From: Rhodobacteraceae bacterium S2214
GTDB lineage: Bacteria; Pseudomonadota; Alphaproteobacteria; Rhodobacterales; Rhodobacteraceae
Assembly: GCA_025141675.1 (NCBI GenBank)
Contig: CP081161.1
Location: 1,772,001 to 1,836,000, forward strand
Length of the DNA stretch: 64,000 bases
Reading direction: 5' to 3'
A model generated the notes under the pieces. The model did not search any database and was not told the DNA's origin. It was given only the letters and a program-made list of their open reading frames with translations. The position numbers and the translations under genes are program-made. This document shows positions 1 through 8,577 of this stretch, in pieces. Positions within the stretch are counted from its first letter, which is position 1. Each line of letters starts with the position of its first letter.

Positions 1-92
1 GTGTTGAATTAAGGATAGAAAGATAGGCTTTAGCAGGCCGATCAAAAAATCGATAATTGCCAAGTGCCATTTCTTTGGTCATTTTGTCCGCA

Positions 93-1190
93 ATGGAAAC
101 GCTTAGCTTCAGTCATGACTTCTTTCTGGTCATCATGTCCTGCCTCGTTGCAACTGCAGCGGCGTTCACGGGATTATCGTTGACGCGCAATCTGTCGCAG
201 AAATCTTTGATCCAAAAGAAAGTGTCTGTGGCCTTAGCCGCTATCGCATTAGGCGGCGGCATTTGGTCGATGCATTTTGTCGCGATGTTGGGTCTGCAGT
301 TACCTGTGTTGTTCTATTACGACGCAGCGATCACGCTGATTTCGGCATTGACCGCAATCCTGATCGTGGGTGCTGCATTAATCTTACTGCATTTCACCGA
401 CCGCACGCCTTTAGTGATTGGCTCAGCAGGCGCCGTCGTCGGCGTGGGCATTCTGGTCATGCATTACATCGGGATGGCGGGATTAGAATTGTGCCGCGCG
501 ATCTATACGCCCCTTGGAATCGCAGAATCGTCAATTGTCGCGATTGTTTTGTGCATCTTGGCGTTTCGGGTGGCTTACGGGCATCGGACGAACCGCAATA
601 TCTTTCTTGGAACGCTGTGTTTTGCTGTCGCGGTTGGGTCGGTACACTTTCTGGCAATGGCAGGGACCGAATTTGTAGCCGTTCCGCAAGTTGCTGAATT
701 TGGCCCAAGCATGAGCAACGAAGTTTTGGCCCTTGGCGTCATCGTGTCCAGTTTTGTGATTTTTGGCGGCTTCTTGTGGGTCAGTACAACTTACCTCGTC
801 GCCAGTCCTTTCGCCGAAGCCATCGATCTCGTCGATGATGCGGATATTCAGACACCTGTCGGACTACAAATTCCATGCGAACGGGACGGGGGCAAAATCT
901 TTGTGGCACCTAGTGATGTCGTCTTTGTCCGCGCAGACGGGCATTACACGCAGATCTACACCGAACAGGATCGCCTGTTTTGCGTTTGGCCGATTACTGA
1001 GGCCACGAAGCGCCTGTTGCCCGCGGGCTTTATCCAGACACATCGCAGCTATTTGGTGAACCCGTCCAAGGTCGCCCGCTTCGAACGGTCCAAAGACAAG
1101 GGGCGGTGTCTGTTTGATACGGACACGATCCCGCCAGCGCCGGTGAGCCGATCCAAATTGAAAGCCACGCAAGACGCGCTGCTGGCGTAG
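93..1190 (+). CDS. coxC: MHYT-LytTR membrane transcription regulator (CoxC-type)
   Basis: Likely gas- or redox-responsive membrane regulator of the CO dehydrogenase operon that follows. The N-terminal two thirds is a multi-helix membrane region with three MHYT-type repeats (SMHFVAM, VMHYIGM, SVHFLAM), whose His and Met residues are proposed metal ligands in the MHYT family. The last roughly 110 residues are a LytTR DNA-binding domain (for example IFVAPSDVVFVRADGHYT and FIQTHRSYLVNP). This pairing is known from CoxC and CoxH of Oligotropha carboxidovorans; the place directly before coxMSL favours CoxC. I chose the ATG at 93 (365 aa); an in-frame TTG at 57 would add 12 residues, and neither has a clear ribosome binding site. 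The stop lies just before a direct repeat that may be its operator. Function as CO sensor is inferred from context. Confidence 0.85.
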   Translation: METLSFSHDFFLVIMSCLVATAAAFTGLSLTRNLSQKSLIQKKVSVALAAIALGGGIWSMHFVAMLGLQLPVLFYYDAAITLISALTAILIVGAALILLHFTDRTPLVIGSAGAVVGVGILVMHYIGMAGLELCRAIYTPLGIAESSIVAIVLCILAFRVAYGHRTNRNIFLGTLCFAVAVGSVHFLAMAGTEFVAVPQVAEFGPSMSNEVLALGVIVSSFVIFGGFLWVSTTYLVASPFAEAIDLVDDADIQTPVGLQIPCERDGGKIFVAPSDVVFVRADGHYTQIYTEQDRLFCVWPITEATKRLLPAGFIQTHRSYLVNPSKVARFERSKDKGRCLFDTDTIPPAPVSRSKLKATQDALLA

Positions 1191-1194
1191 GCCC

Positions 1195-1228
1195 GCGCCA
1201 TTCGTGCGGAAATCGGCGCATTTCGTGC
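1195..1228 (+). promoter_or_regulatory. Putative LytTR operator: 21-bp-period direct repeat before coxM
   Basis: Two copies of GCGCnnTTCGTGC start at 1195 and 1216, so the repeat period is exactly 21 bp, two helical turns. LytTR regulators characteristically bind pairs of short direct repeats with this spacing. The site lies between the LytTR gene (stop 1190) and coxM (start 1326). A TATACG hexamer at 1266 could be a -10 element with no good -35, as expected of an activated promoter. Assignment is inference. Confidence 0.6.
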
Positions 1229-1325
1229 AATAAACCTGTTTTTCATGGGTTTTCACAAGCCAGCGTATACGGCCGCATGCTCACCTCACTGCAAGAAGAA
1301 CATTTGCTTTTAGGGAGGAGAGCCG

Positions 1326-2180
1326 ATGATTCCAGCGGCATTCGAATATTATCGACCCAAGGATATGGCCGGGGTATTGGCAATTCTTGAGGAACACGGG
1401 GACGATGCGCGCGTCATGGCAGGCGGACACAGCCTGATCCCGATGATGAAGTTGCGCATGGCTGACGTGCCACATCTGATCGACCTGCAAGACGTGGGCG
1501 GGTTGTCGGAAGTCACCATCACCGACGACAGCATCCGCATCGGTGCGATGATCACACAGACGGATATCATCAATCACGATGGCCTTAAGACGGCAGCACC
1601 GATCCTACAGGAAGCGGCGTTACAGATTGCCGATCCTCAGGTCCGCAACATGGGGACTGTTGGCGGCAACGTCGCGAACGGTGATCCGGGCAACGATATG
1701 CCGGGTCTGATGCAGTGCCTTGATGCCAGCTTTACCTTGATCGGCGCGGACGGTGAACGCGACGTACCTGCACGCGAATTTTACGAAGCGGCCTACATGA
1801 CCGCACGCGATGACGAAGAAGTTCTGACAGCAGTGACGATCCCAATGCCGAAAGGTGGCTACGCCTACGAAAAGCAAAAACGCAAAATCGGTGATTATGC
1901 GACAGCCGCTGCCGCAGTGCAGATCGTCAAAGACGGCGACACTTGTACCGCTGCAAGTGTGGCGATGACGAACCTGAGTGATACGCCGATCTTCTCTGAG
2001 GCGGCAGGGGCAGCACTGGTTGGCACGACGGTGGACGATGCAGCGATCAAGGCCGCAATGGCCGCGATGTTGGACGACATTGATCCGACCGAAGACAACC
2101 GCGGTCCAATCGCATTCAAGAAACACGTGGCGGGCGTCATTTTGCGCCGTGCCATCGAACGCGCTTGGTCGCGGGCGTAA
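1326..2180 (+). CDS. coxM: Aerobic CO dehydrogenase, medium FAD subunit
   Basis: FAD-binding subunit of the xanthine-oxidase-family CO dehydrogenase. It passes electrons from the 2Fe-2S clusters of CoxS to the quinone pool. The N-terminal region carries the flavin-binding signature [14 protein letters not shown] near residues 32-45, and the second flavin motif appears as [16 protein letters not shown] near residues 112-127. The C-terminal CO_deh_flav_C-type domain completes the usual length of about 285 residues. The start ATG at 1326 follows a very good ribosome binding site, AGGGAGGAG. First gene of the structural operon; its stop lies 11 bp before coxS. Confidence 0.95.
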   Translation: MIPAAFEYYRPKDMAGVLAILEEHGDDARVMAGGHSLIPMMKLRMADVPHLIDLQDVGGLSEVTITDDSIRIGAMITQTDIINHDGLKTAAPILQEAALQIADPQVRNMGTVGGNVANGDPGNDMPGLMQCLDASFTLIGADGERDVPAREFYEAAYMTARDDEEVLTAVTIPMPKGGYAYEKQKRKIGDYATAAAAVQIVKDGDTCTAASVAMTNLSDTPIFSEAAGAALVGTTVDDAAIKAAMAAMLDDIDPTEDNRGPIAFKKHVAGVILRRAIERAWSRA

Positions 2181-2191
2181 GGGGGCAGAAC

Positions 2192-2686
2192 ATGTCAGAC
2201 AAAATGCACATCAAACTGAACGTGAATGGGAAGGCAGAGGAATTCCTCGCCGAACCACGCGAATTGTTGATCTACACGCTGCGCGAGCGGCTGAACATCA
2301 CGGGGCCGCATATCGGCTGTGAGACGTCCCACTGCGGGGCTTGCACTGTCACGATCAACGGCAAGTCGGTGAAATCCTGCACGATGTTCGTCGCGCAGGC
2401 GGACGGCGCAGAGGTCACAACAATCGAAGGCATCGGTGGACCGGATGACCTGCATCCATTGCAGACCGCATTCAAAGAACACCACGGGCTACAGTGCGGT
2501 TACTGCACCCCGGGCATGATTACCCGTGCAACCAAGCTGTTAGAGGACATTCCTAATCCTACGGAAGAAGAAATCCGCTTTGGCATGGCTGGCAATCTTT
2601 GCCGCTGCACAGGCTACCAAAACATCGTGAAATCCATCCAAGCCGCCGCCGCTGAGATGAATGCAGCCAAGGAGGCCGCAGAATGA
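2192..2686 (+). CDS. coxS: Aerobic CO dehydrogenase, small 2Fe-2S subunit
   Basis: Iron-sulfur subunit with two [2Fe-2S] clusters that links the Mo-Cu site of CoxL to the flavin of CoxM. The plant-ferredoxin-type N-terminal domain has [11 protein letters not shown] followed by a fourth Cys in VKSC. The C-terminal helical domain has CGYCTPGM and CRCTGYQNI. Length of 164 aa is normal. An upstream GTG at 2165 overlaps coxM, but the ATG at 2192 preceded by AAGGGGGCAG gives the expected N-terminus beginning [13 protein letters not shown]. The stop codon overlaps the coxL start (ATGA). Confidence 0.95.
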   Translation: MSDKMHIKLNVNGKAEEFLAEPRELLIYTLRERLNITGPHIGCETSHCGACTVTINGKSVKSCTMFVAQADGAEVTTIEGIGGPDDLHPLQTAFKEHHGLQCGYCTPGMITRATKLLEDIPNPTEEEIRFGMAGNLCRCTGYQNIVKSIQAAAAEMNAAKEAAE

Positions 2687-5109
2687 AAGACGAAGTCACA
2701 CGCGACGAACGGGTCGCTAATCTGAAAGGCATGGGCTGTTCGCGCAAGCGCGTTGAAGACGCCCGTTTCACACAAGGAAAAGGCAACTACGTCGATGACG
2801 TGAAATTAGACGGAATGCTGTTTGGCGACTTTGTCCGGTCACCTTATGCTCACGCACGCATCAAGGGGGTCAACGCAGAAGAGGCGCTGAAAGTCCCAGG
2901 TGTTCTGGCTGTTTTGACAGCTGCTGATCTGGAACCGCTTGGTCTGCATTGGATGCCGACGCTTGCCGGTGACAAGCAAATGGTTCTGGCGGACGGCAAG
3001 GTGCTGTACCAAGGCCAAGAAGTCGCGTTTGTCGTGGCCGAAGATCGCTATGCCGCCGCTGACGGGATCGAACTTGTGGAAGTTGACTACGAAGAACTAC
3101 CGGTTCTTGTGAACCCGTTCGAGGCGCTGAAATCTGACGTCGTTCTGCGTGAAGATCTGGTGGCCGAGGACGGGTCAATTCCTGACGGTGCACATGGTCC
3201 GCGCAAACACCACAACCATATTTTCACATGGGATGCGGGCGACAAAGAACCGACCGAACAAGTGATTTCCGAAGCCGACATCGTCGCCGAAGAATCCATG
3301 TATTACCACCGCACGCATCCATGCCCGTTGGAAACCTGCGGCTGTGTGGCATCGATGGACAAAGTGAACGGCAAGCTGACGCTGTGGGGCACGTTCCAAG
3401 CGCCGCACGCAATCCGGACGATTGTGTCGCTGATTTCAGGGATCGAGGAACACAACATCCGCGTGATTTCGCCTGATATCGGCGGGGGCTTTGGCAACAA
3501 GGTTGGCGCTTACCCGGGCTATGTGTGTTCGGTCGTGGCCTCCATCGTGACGGGCAAACCTGTCAAATGGATCGAAGACCGCATGGACAATCTAATGACC
3601 ACCGCGTTTGCGCGTGATTATCACATGACAGGCAAGATTTCGGCCACCAAGGAAGGCAAGATCACAGGGCTGCATTGTCACGTAACGGCGGACCATGGCG
3701 GCTTTGACGCCTGCGCCGACCCGACGAAATTCCCTGCAGGTTTCATGAACATCTGTACGGGATCTTATGACATCCCGACCGCCTATCTAGAGGTAGACGG
3801 CGTCTACACAAACAAGGCACCGGGTGGGGTGAGCTACCGCTGCTCTTTCCGGGTCACCGAAGCTGTGTATTTCATCGAGCGGATGATCGAGGTTCTGGCC
3901 ATCAAGTTGAACATGGATGCAGCTGAACTGCGCCGGATCAATTTTATTAAAAAGGAACAGTTCCCGTATACGGCCGCCCTTGGTTGGGAATACGATTCCG
4001 GCGATTACCACACGGCGTGGGATAAGGCGCTGAAGGCTGTTGATTACGAAGGTCTGCGGGCCGAACAGGCGCAGCGTGTCGAAGATTTCAAAGCGGGTAA
4101 GACCCGCAAACTGATGGGAATCGGTCTGTCGTTCTTCACTGAAATCGTCGGCGCAGGTCCGGTCAAGAACTGTGATATTCTCGGCCTTGGCATGTTTGAT
4201 AGCTGCGAAATTCGCATCCATCCAACGGGATCCGCGATTGCACGGCTTGGGACGATTTCACAGGGGCAAGGACACGCAACAACGTTTGCGCAAATCCTTG
4301 CGTCCGAGATTGGTTTGCCAGCGGACAGCATCACGATTGAGGAAGGCGACACCGACACGGCACCTTACGGGCTTGGAACCTACGGGTCTCGGTCCACTCC
4401 TGTTGCGGGTGCTGCGACGGCTATGGCTGGTCGGAAAATCCGGGCGAAGGCCCAGATGATCGCGGCTTATCTGCTCGAAGTGCACGACAATGACGTGGAA
4501 TTCGATGTGGATCGTTTCGTGGTTAAGGGTGCGCCTGAAAAGTTCAAGACGATGAAGGAAATCGCCTTTGCCGCCTACAATCAAGCGATCCCGGGGATTG
4601 AACCGGGGCTTGAGGCGGTCAGCTACTACGATCCACCGAACATGACCTATCCATTCGGCGCTTATGTCTGTGTGATGGACATCGATGTGGACACAGGTGT
4701 CCCTGAAATCCGCCGTTTCTATGCGCTTGATGACTGCGGCACGCGGATCAACCCGATGATTATCGAAGGGCAGGTTCATGGCGGATTGACAGAAGCACTT
4801 GCCGTCGCGTTGGGGCAGGAAATTGCTTACGACGATATGGGCAACTGTAAGACGGGTACGTTGATGGACTTCTTCCTGCCAACGGCCTGGGAGGTCCCCA
4901 ATTACGAAACCGACTATACCGTGACCCCAAGCCCGCATCACCCGATTGGGGCCAAAGGCGTAGGTGAAAGCCCCCATGTGGGTGGTGTGCCGTGTTTCTC
5001 GAATGCTGTGCAGGATGCGTTCCGCCCGTTTGGCAACACGCACACGAACATGCCGCATGATCATTGGCGGATTTGGCAGACAGCCAACAAGCTTGGCTTG
5101 CACGACTAG
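2683..5109 (+). CDS. coxL: Aerobic CO dehydrogenase, large Mo-Cu subunit (form I)
   Basis: Catalytic subunit oxidising CO with water to CO2 at a Mo-molybdopterin-cytosine-dinucleotide/Cu centre. The active-site loop reads SYRCSFR with the copper-ligand Cys at residue 387 (Cys388 in Oligotropha carboxidovorans); this marks form I (consensus AYxCSFR) rather than form II (AYRGAGR). The catalytic Glu is in [10 protein letters not shown] at residue 762. The glycine-rich loop DIGGGFGNK and the 808-aa length (809 in Oligotropha) also agree. The only departure from the form I signature is Ser instead of Ala in its first position. It starts inside the coxS stop. A small hairpin follows before coxD. 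Confidence 0.96.
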   Translation: MKDEVTRDERVANLKGMGCSRKRVEDARFTQGKGNYVDDVKLDGMLFGDFVRSPYAHARIKGVNAEEALKVPGVLAVLTAADLEPLGLHWMPTLAGDKQMVLADGKVLYQGQEVAFVVAEDRYAAADGIELVEVDYEELPVLVNPFEALKSDVVLREDLVAEDGSIPDGAHGPRKHHNHIFTWDAGDKEPTEQVISEADIVAEESMYYHRTHPCPLETCGCVASMDKVNGKLTLWGTFQAPHAIRTIVSLISGIEEHNIRVISPDIGGGFGNKVGAYPGYVCSVVASIVTGKPVKWIEDRMDNLMTTAFARDYHMTGKISATKEGKITGLHCHVTADHGGFDACADPTKFPAGFMNICTGSYDIPTAYLEVDGVYTNKAPGGVSYRCSFRVTEAVYFIERMIEVLAIKLNMDAAELRRINFIKKEQFPYTAALGWEYDSGDYHTAWDKALKAVDYEGLRAEQAQRVEDFKAGKTRKLMGIGLSFFTEIVGAGPVKNCDILGLGMFDSCEIRIHPTGSAIARLGTISQGQGHATTFAQILASEIGLPADSITIEEGDTDTAPYGLGTYGSRSTPVAGAATAMAGRKIRAKAQMIAAYLLEVHDNDVEFDVDRFVVKGAPEKFKTMKEIAFAAYNQAIPGIEPGLEAVSYYDPPNMTYPFGAYVCVMDIDVDTGVPEIRRFYALDDCGTRINPMIIEGQVHGGLTEALAVALGQEIAYDDMGNCKTGTLMDFFLPTAWEVPNYETDYTVTPSPHHPIGAKGVGESPHVGGVPCFSNAVQDAFRPFGNTHTNMPHDHWRIWQTANKLGLHD

Positions 5110-5120
5110 GAAAGGGGGCG

Positions 5121-5141
5121 GGGTCGGCATCGCGTCGACCC
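5121..5141 (+). other. Short hairpin between coxL and coxD
   Basis: Arms GGGTCG (5121-5126) and CGACCC (5136-5141) with a 9-nt loop sit in the 45-bp gap after coxL, the only sizeable gap among the first seven genes. There is no T-run, so it is not a standard terminator. It could protect the 3' end of the coxMSL message, letting structural genes exceed the maturation genes. That role is inference. Confidence 0.35.
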
Positions 5142-5154
5142 TGCGCACGCTCAT

Positions 5155-6030
5155 ATGACTTGGACAGATTTACAAAACGCTCTTGGGCGACAGGGTTATG
5201 TTGCCTCTGATGACCTCGCCGTTGCGTTGCAATTGGCGTTGGCGTTGGGCAGGCCGTTGTTGTTGGAAGGTGCAGCTGGCGTCGGCAAAACCGAAGTTGC
5301 ACGGACGTTAGCGGCTGTCAAAGACACGCAGCTTCTGCGGTTGCAATGCTACGAAGGTCTGGATGCTGCGCAGGCGATTTACGAATGGAACTACCAGCGG
5401 CAGTTGCTGACAATCCGCGCTGCTGCAGAGGATGGCGAGACAGGTAAAGCCGTTGAGGATCGAATATTCTCACGGGACTTTCTGTTGGAACGACCGTTGT
5501 TGGCGGCGATCACGCAGGATGTGCCACCTGTATTGCTCATTGATGAAATCGACCGGGCTGATGAAGAGTTCGAAGCCTATTTGCTAGAAATTCTGTCCGA
5601 CTATCAGGTCTCAATCCCTGAATTGGGAACGATAACAGCAACTTCCAAGCCGATGGTGATCTTAACGTCCAACGGCACGCGCGATCTGTCGGACGCGTTG
5701 CGTCGTCGCTGTTTGTATACGTATGTTGACTACCCTGACCGCGAAACGGAGCTTGCGATCCTGAAGGCGCGCTGCCCCGATGTTGAGGACCAACTCGCAC
5801 GCCAAGTGATCGGGTTTGTGCAAAAGCTGCGTGAAGAAGAATTGGACAAGACACCGGGCGTGGCGGAAATGCTCGACTTTGCTGCGGCCTTGATGGGGCT
5901 TGGCATTGCGGATTTGACGGATAATCCGGTGGTATTGCAATCGACGTTGACGACCTTGTTGAAGACGCAAAACGACCAAGCCCAGATCACGAAAGAAGTT
6001 GCAGGGCGTATCGCGGGACGCGCCGCATGA
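5155..6030 (+). CDS. coxD: CoxD-like MoxR-family AAA+ ATPase, CO dehydrogenase maturation
   Basis: AAA+ ATPase needed to build the functional Mo-Cu cluster; in Oligotropha CoxD acts in sulfuration of molybdenum and copper insertion. Walker A is GAAGVGKTE (residues 39-47) and Walker B is LLIDEIDRADEEF near residues 124-136, followed by a sensor 1 Asn in VILTSNGT. Length of 291 aa is typical. Start is the ATG at 5155; a ribosome binding site is not obvious. The stop overlaps the coxE start (ATGA), the usual MoxR ATPase / VWA-protein pairing. Confidence 0.92.
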   Translation: MTWTDLQNALGRQGYVASDDLAVALQLALALGRPLLLEGAAGVGKTEVARTLAAVKDTQLLRLQCYEGLDAAQAIYEWNYQRQLLTIRAAAEDGETGKAVEDRIFSRDFLLERPLLAAITQDVPPVLLIDEIDRADEEFEAYLLEILSDYQVSIPELGTITATSKPMVILTSNGTRDLSDALRRRCLYTYVDYPDRETELAILKARCPDVEDQLARQVIGFVQKLREEELDKTPGVAEMLDFAAALMGLGIADLTDNPVVLQSTLTTLLKTQNDQAQITKEVAGRIAGRAA

Positions 6031-7208
6031 CCCGTGTGACGCGCTTTGCTGGACGTGATCCGGGACCCGCGGCCCGGGTGTCGGGCTTTATTGCGCATTT
6101 GCGTGAAAACGGGCTGCGGTTGGGCGTGGCCGAAGCGGATTTGTCGCTGGCGGCGCTCACGCATGTGAATGCAGCGGCTCCGGAAGAAACGCGTCGCGCA
6201 TTGCGGGCTGTTTGCACGGGTTGCAAGGATGAAGCGACACGCTTTGACGCGTTGTTTGACGCCTATTGGATGGACGCGGGGCGGGTGAAGCAGAAAGTTA
6301 TCAAAACACCGACCGCGACAGCCAGTGACGATGTGCATTCATCGCGCGACGGGCAGGGCGAAGATGCAAGTACCAGCGGGACGGTCACTGCGCCGGATGA
6401 CGGACAGGGTGATGCGAACAGCGACGGGACGGGAAAGCTGATCGCGACGGAACTGCGGAACATGTCCCGTAAGGACCTGCGTGATCTCGTGCGCCCAGAG
6501 GATATTGCAGAGGCCGAAGCAGTGGCGCGGCGGTTGGGTGCCGCACTTCGCGATAGACGGTCGCGTCGCAGGATCGCGGCCCGCAAAGGCGACCGCCTGC
6601 ATTTCCGCAAAACCATCCGGCACAGTCTTGCGACGGGCGGCGAACCTGTGCGCCTGCTGCGCAAGAAACGCCCCGACCGGACCCGCAAGATCGTCGCGCT
6701 TTGCGATGTATCCGGATCAATGACGGTCTATGCGCAGGTCTTTCTCGCGTTTTTGTCGGGGTTGATGCGGGCGGATACGGCGGCTGATGCGTACCTGTTT
6801 CACACCCGTCTTGTGCGGATAACCGAAGCGTTGCGCGACAAAGACGCGATGCGCGCGATTGGACGGATGTCGTTGATGGCCGATGGCTTTGGTGGAGGAT
6901 CAAAGATCGGACCGTCGCTGGGTCTTTTCGCGGATACCTATGCCAAAAGGTTCGTTGATGGCCGATCTGTCGTGCTGATCTTGTCGGATGGTTATGACAC
7001 CTCTGCGCCTGAAATTATGGATGCAGCCTTGGCGAAAATCAAAAAGCGTGGATGCAGGGTTATCTGGCTCAACCCGTTGAAGGCATGGCGTGATTACGCG
7101 CCGGTGGCCGAAGGGATGGCAGCCGCGCTGCACCATCTGGACCTGTTCGCGCCTGCAAATACCTTGGCCGATCTCGCGGCACTGGAACAGGAGTTGACGA
7201 GAATATGA
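6027..7208 (+). CDS. coxE: CoxE-like VWA-domain protein, partner of CoxD
   Basis: Maturation protein of the CoxE family working with the MoxR ATPase CoxD. The C-terminal half is a von Willebrand A domain with a complete MIDAS start, CDVSGSM (Asp about residue 227), and a later LILSDGYDTS that contributes the downstream MIDAS Asp. The N-terminal part is helical and basic in places (RRSRRRIAARKGD). CoxE of Oligotropha is needed for a functional Cu site. Overlaps both neighbours by ATGA, so it is translationally coupled to coxD and coxF. Confidence 0.92.
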   Translation: MTRVTRFAGRDPGPAARVSGFIAHLRENGLRLGVAEADLSLAALTHVNAAAPEETRRALRAVCTGCKDEATRFDALFDAYWMDAGRVKQKVIKTPTATASDDVHSSRDGQGEDASTSGTVTAPDDGQGDANSDGTGKLIATELRNMSRKDLRDLVRPEDIAEAEAVARRLGAALRDRRSRRRIAARKGDRLHFRKTIRHSLATGGEPVRLLRKKRPDRTRKIVALCDVSGSMTVYAQVFLAFLSGLMRADTAADAYLFHTRLVRITEALRDKDAMRAIGRMSLMADGFGGGSKIGPSLGLFADTYAKRFVDGRSVVLILSDGYDTSAPEIMDAALAKIKKRGCRVIWLNPLKAWRDYAPVAEGMAAALHHLDLFAPANTLADLAALEQELTRI

Positions 7209-7987
7209 CACCTGCCGAAATCCAATCTGTGGACCTTGCCGATGTCGCCCAAAAACTGCGGGCGAATGACGAACCTTTTGCGTTTGCGACGATCGTGCGG
7301 ACGGCTGGCGCGACCGCTGCAAAGCCGGGCGCGAAGGCGTTGTTGGGTGCCGATGGGACAATCTTGCATGGTTGGCTGGGCGGCGGCTGTACGCGCGGCG
7401 CGGTGAAACGCGCCGCGGTGGATGCCCTGCAATCAGGCAAACCGCAGCTTGTGTCTGTAGCCCCCGAAGACCTGCTTGAAGAACGTGGTGTGGCGGCAGG
7501 TGACGAAGTCGACGGGACCAAGTTTGCGCGAAACGGCTGCCCGTCACGCGGCACTGTCGACATCTTTATTGAGCCGTGCCTGCCGATGCCGCAATTGGTT
7601 GTGCTGGGTGGTTCACCCGTGGCCGAGGCGTTGATCCGGATCGCGCCGCAGTTTCATTGGACACCAGCGGCCGAGATCGCGGATGGGTCGGGCACAGCGC
7701 GGCAGAAGGTCGTGGTCATTGCCACGCAGGGCCAAGGTGACATGAATGCGCTGACCGAAGCATTGCAGGCAGATGCGCAGCACGTGGCTTTTGTCGGCAG
7801 CAAACGCAAATTTGCGACATTGGCGGACAAGCTTGAGGCCGCAGGGTTCGACCGGTCAACGATTGACGCGGTCAAAGCCCCCGCCGGTCTGGATATCGGG
7901 GCCGTGACCCCTGAAGAAATCGCGCTGTCGATTTTGGCGGAGCTGGTCAGTGTACGGCGTAGGTCCGTCAAAGTTGATGCTGTTTAG
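7205..7987 (+). CDS. coxF: XdhC/CoxF-family maturation protein
   Basis: Member of the XdhC/CoxF family, which handles the molybdenum cofactor before insertion into xanthine-oxidase-type enzymes. The N-terminal XdhC domain has the conserved GWLGGGCTRGAVKR near residues 58-71. The C-terminal Rossmann-like domain includes LVVLGGSPVAEAL and HVAFVGSKRKFATL. 260 aa is the usual short form. Translationally coupled to coxE by an ATGA overlap. It is one of two XdhC-like proteins here; the other (8570-9580) is larger and comes last. Confidence 0.88.
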   Translation: MTPAEIQSVDLADVAQKLRANDEPFAFATIVRTAGATAAKPGAKALLGADGTILHGWLGGGCTRGAVKRAAVDALQSGKPQLVSVAPEDLLEERGVAAGDEVDGTKFARNGCPSRGTVDIFIEPCLPMPQLVVLGGSPVAEALIRIAPQFHWTPAAEIADGSGTARQKVVVIATQGQGDMNALTEALQADAQHVAFVGSKRKFATLADKLEAAGFDRSTIDAVKAPAGLDIGAVTPEEIALSILAELVSVRRRSVKVDAV

Positions 7988-8008
7988 CGGCAAACCGGAG
8001 GTTTTGAA

Positions 8009-8110
8009 ATGAAGAGACTTTGGAAAAAGCTGATCCGTCTCCGTGCACGCGTGGCCCCGACACCAGAGCAGGTCGAACAGCTTGCTCAAATCAAATTCCC
8101 TTGTTGTTAG
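8009..8110 (+). CDS. 33-residue basic peptide between coxF and coxG
   Basis: A short ORF with an excellent ribosome binding site, CCGGAGG seven bases before the ATG. The product starts MKRLWKKLIRLRAR, a strongly basic amphipathic stretch, continues with VAPTPEQVEQLAQ and ends IKFPCC with two terminal cysteines. It fills most of the gap between coxF (stop 7987) and coxG (start 8125). I do not recognise the family. The N-terminal part could bind membranes and the Cys pair could bind metal; both are inference. The signal, position and lack of any competing ORF make translation likely. Confidence 0.6.
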   Translation: MKRLWKKLIRLRARVAPTPEQVEQLAQIKFPCC

Positions 8111-8124
8111 AATAGGATATAAAC

Positions 8125-8577
8125 ATGGAACTCGCCGATGAGATCGTCATCAACGCCCCAAAAGACCGCGTATATGCCGCGCTGAATGACCCAGAGATTC
8201 TGCAGCAATGCATTCCGGGCTGCGAAGAACTGATCATGCATTCCGACAATGAACTCGAAGCCAAAGTTGTGCTGAAAGTCGGCCCCGTAAAGGCGAAGTT
8301 CAGCGGCGATGTTGTGCTAGACACAACTGGCGCGCCTGATGCGTTTTCATTGACGGGCAAAGGCAACGGTGGTGCTGCGGGCCACGCAAAGGGCGGCGCG
8401 GATGTGACGCTGACGGCGGATGGTGATACCACAATTCTACGCTACGAAGCAAAGGCTGAAATCGGTGGAAAGCTTGCCCAATTAGGGAGCCGTCTGATCC
8501 AAAGCACTGCCAAGAAACTGGCCGCAAAGTTCTTTAAATCCTTTGCTGATGTGATGGATCAAGAACCCGTTGCCTAA
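8125..8577 (+). CDS. coxG: CoxG-like SRPBCC-domain protein
   Basis: CoxG family protein (SRPBCC/START-like fold), linked to membrane attachment of CO dehydrogenase and to electron hand-over to quinones. The opening MELADEIVINAPKDRVYAAL with PEILQQCIPGCEEL is the characteristic beginning. At 150 aa it holds the lipid-binding-fold domain only; as I recall, the Oligotropha protein is about 50 residues longer with a C-terminal membrane-binding part, which is missing here. Ribosome binding site is weak (AGGATA). The stop overlaps the start of the next gene. Confidence 0.88.
   Translation: MELADEIVINAPKDRVYAALNDPEILQQCIPGCEELIMHSDNELEAKVVLKVGPVKAKFSGDVVLDTTGAPDAFSLTGKGNGGAAGHAKGGADVTLTADGDTTILRYEAKAEIGGKLAQLGSRLIQSTAKKLAAKFFKSFADVMDQEPVA

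Noticed and set aside
57..92. TTG-initiated N-terminal extension of the MHYT-LytTR gene
   Set aside because: The extra 12 residues are not needed for the first membrane helix and there is no ribosome binding site; the ATG at 93 is the simpler choice, though not proven.
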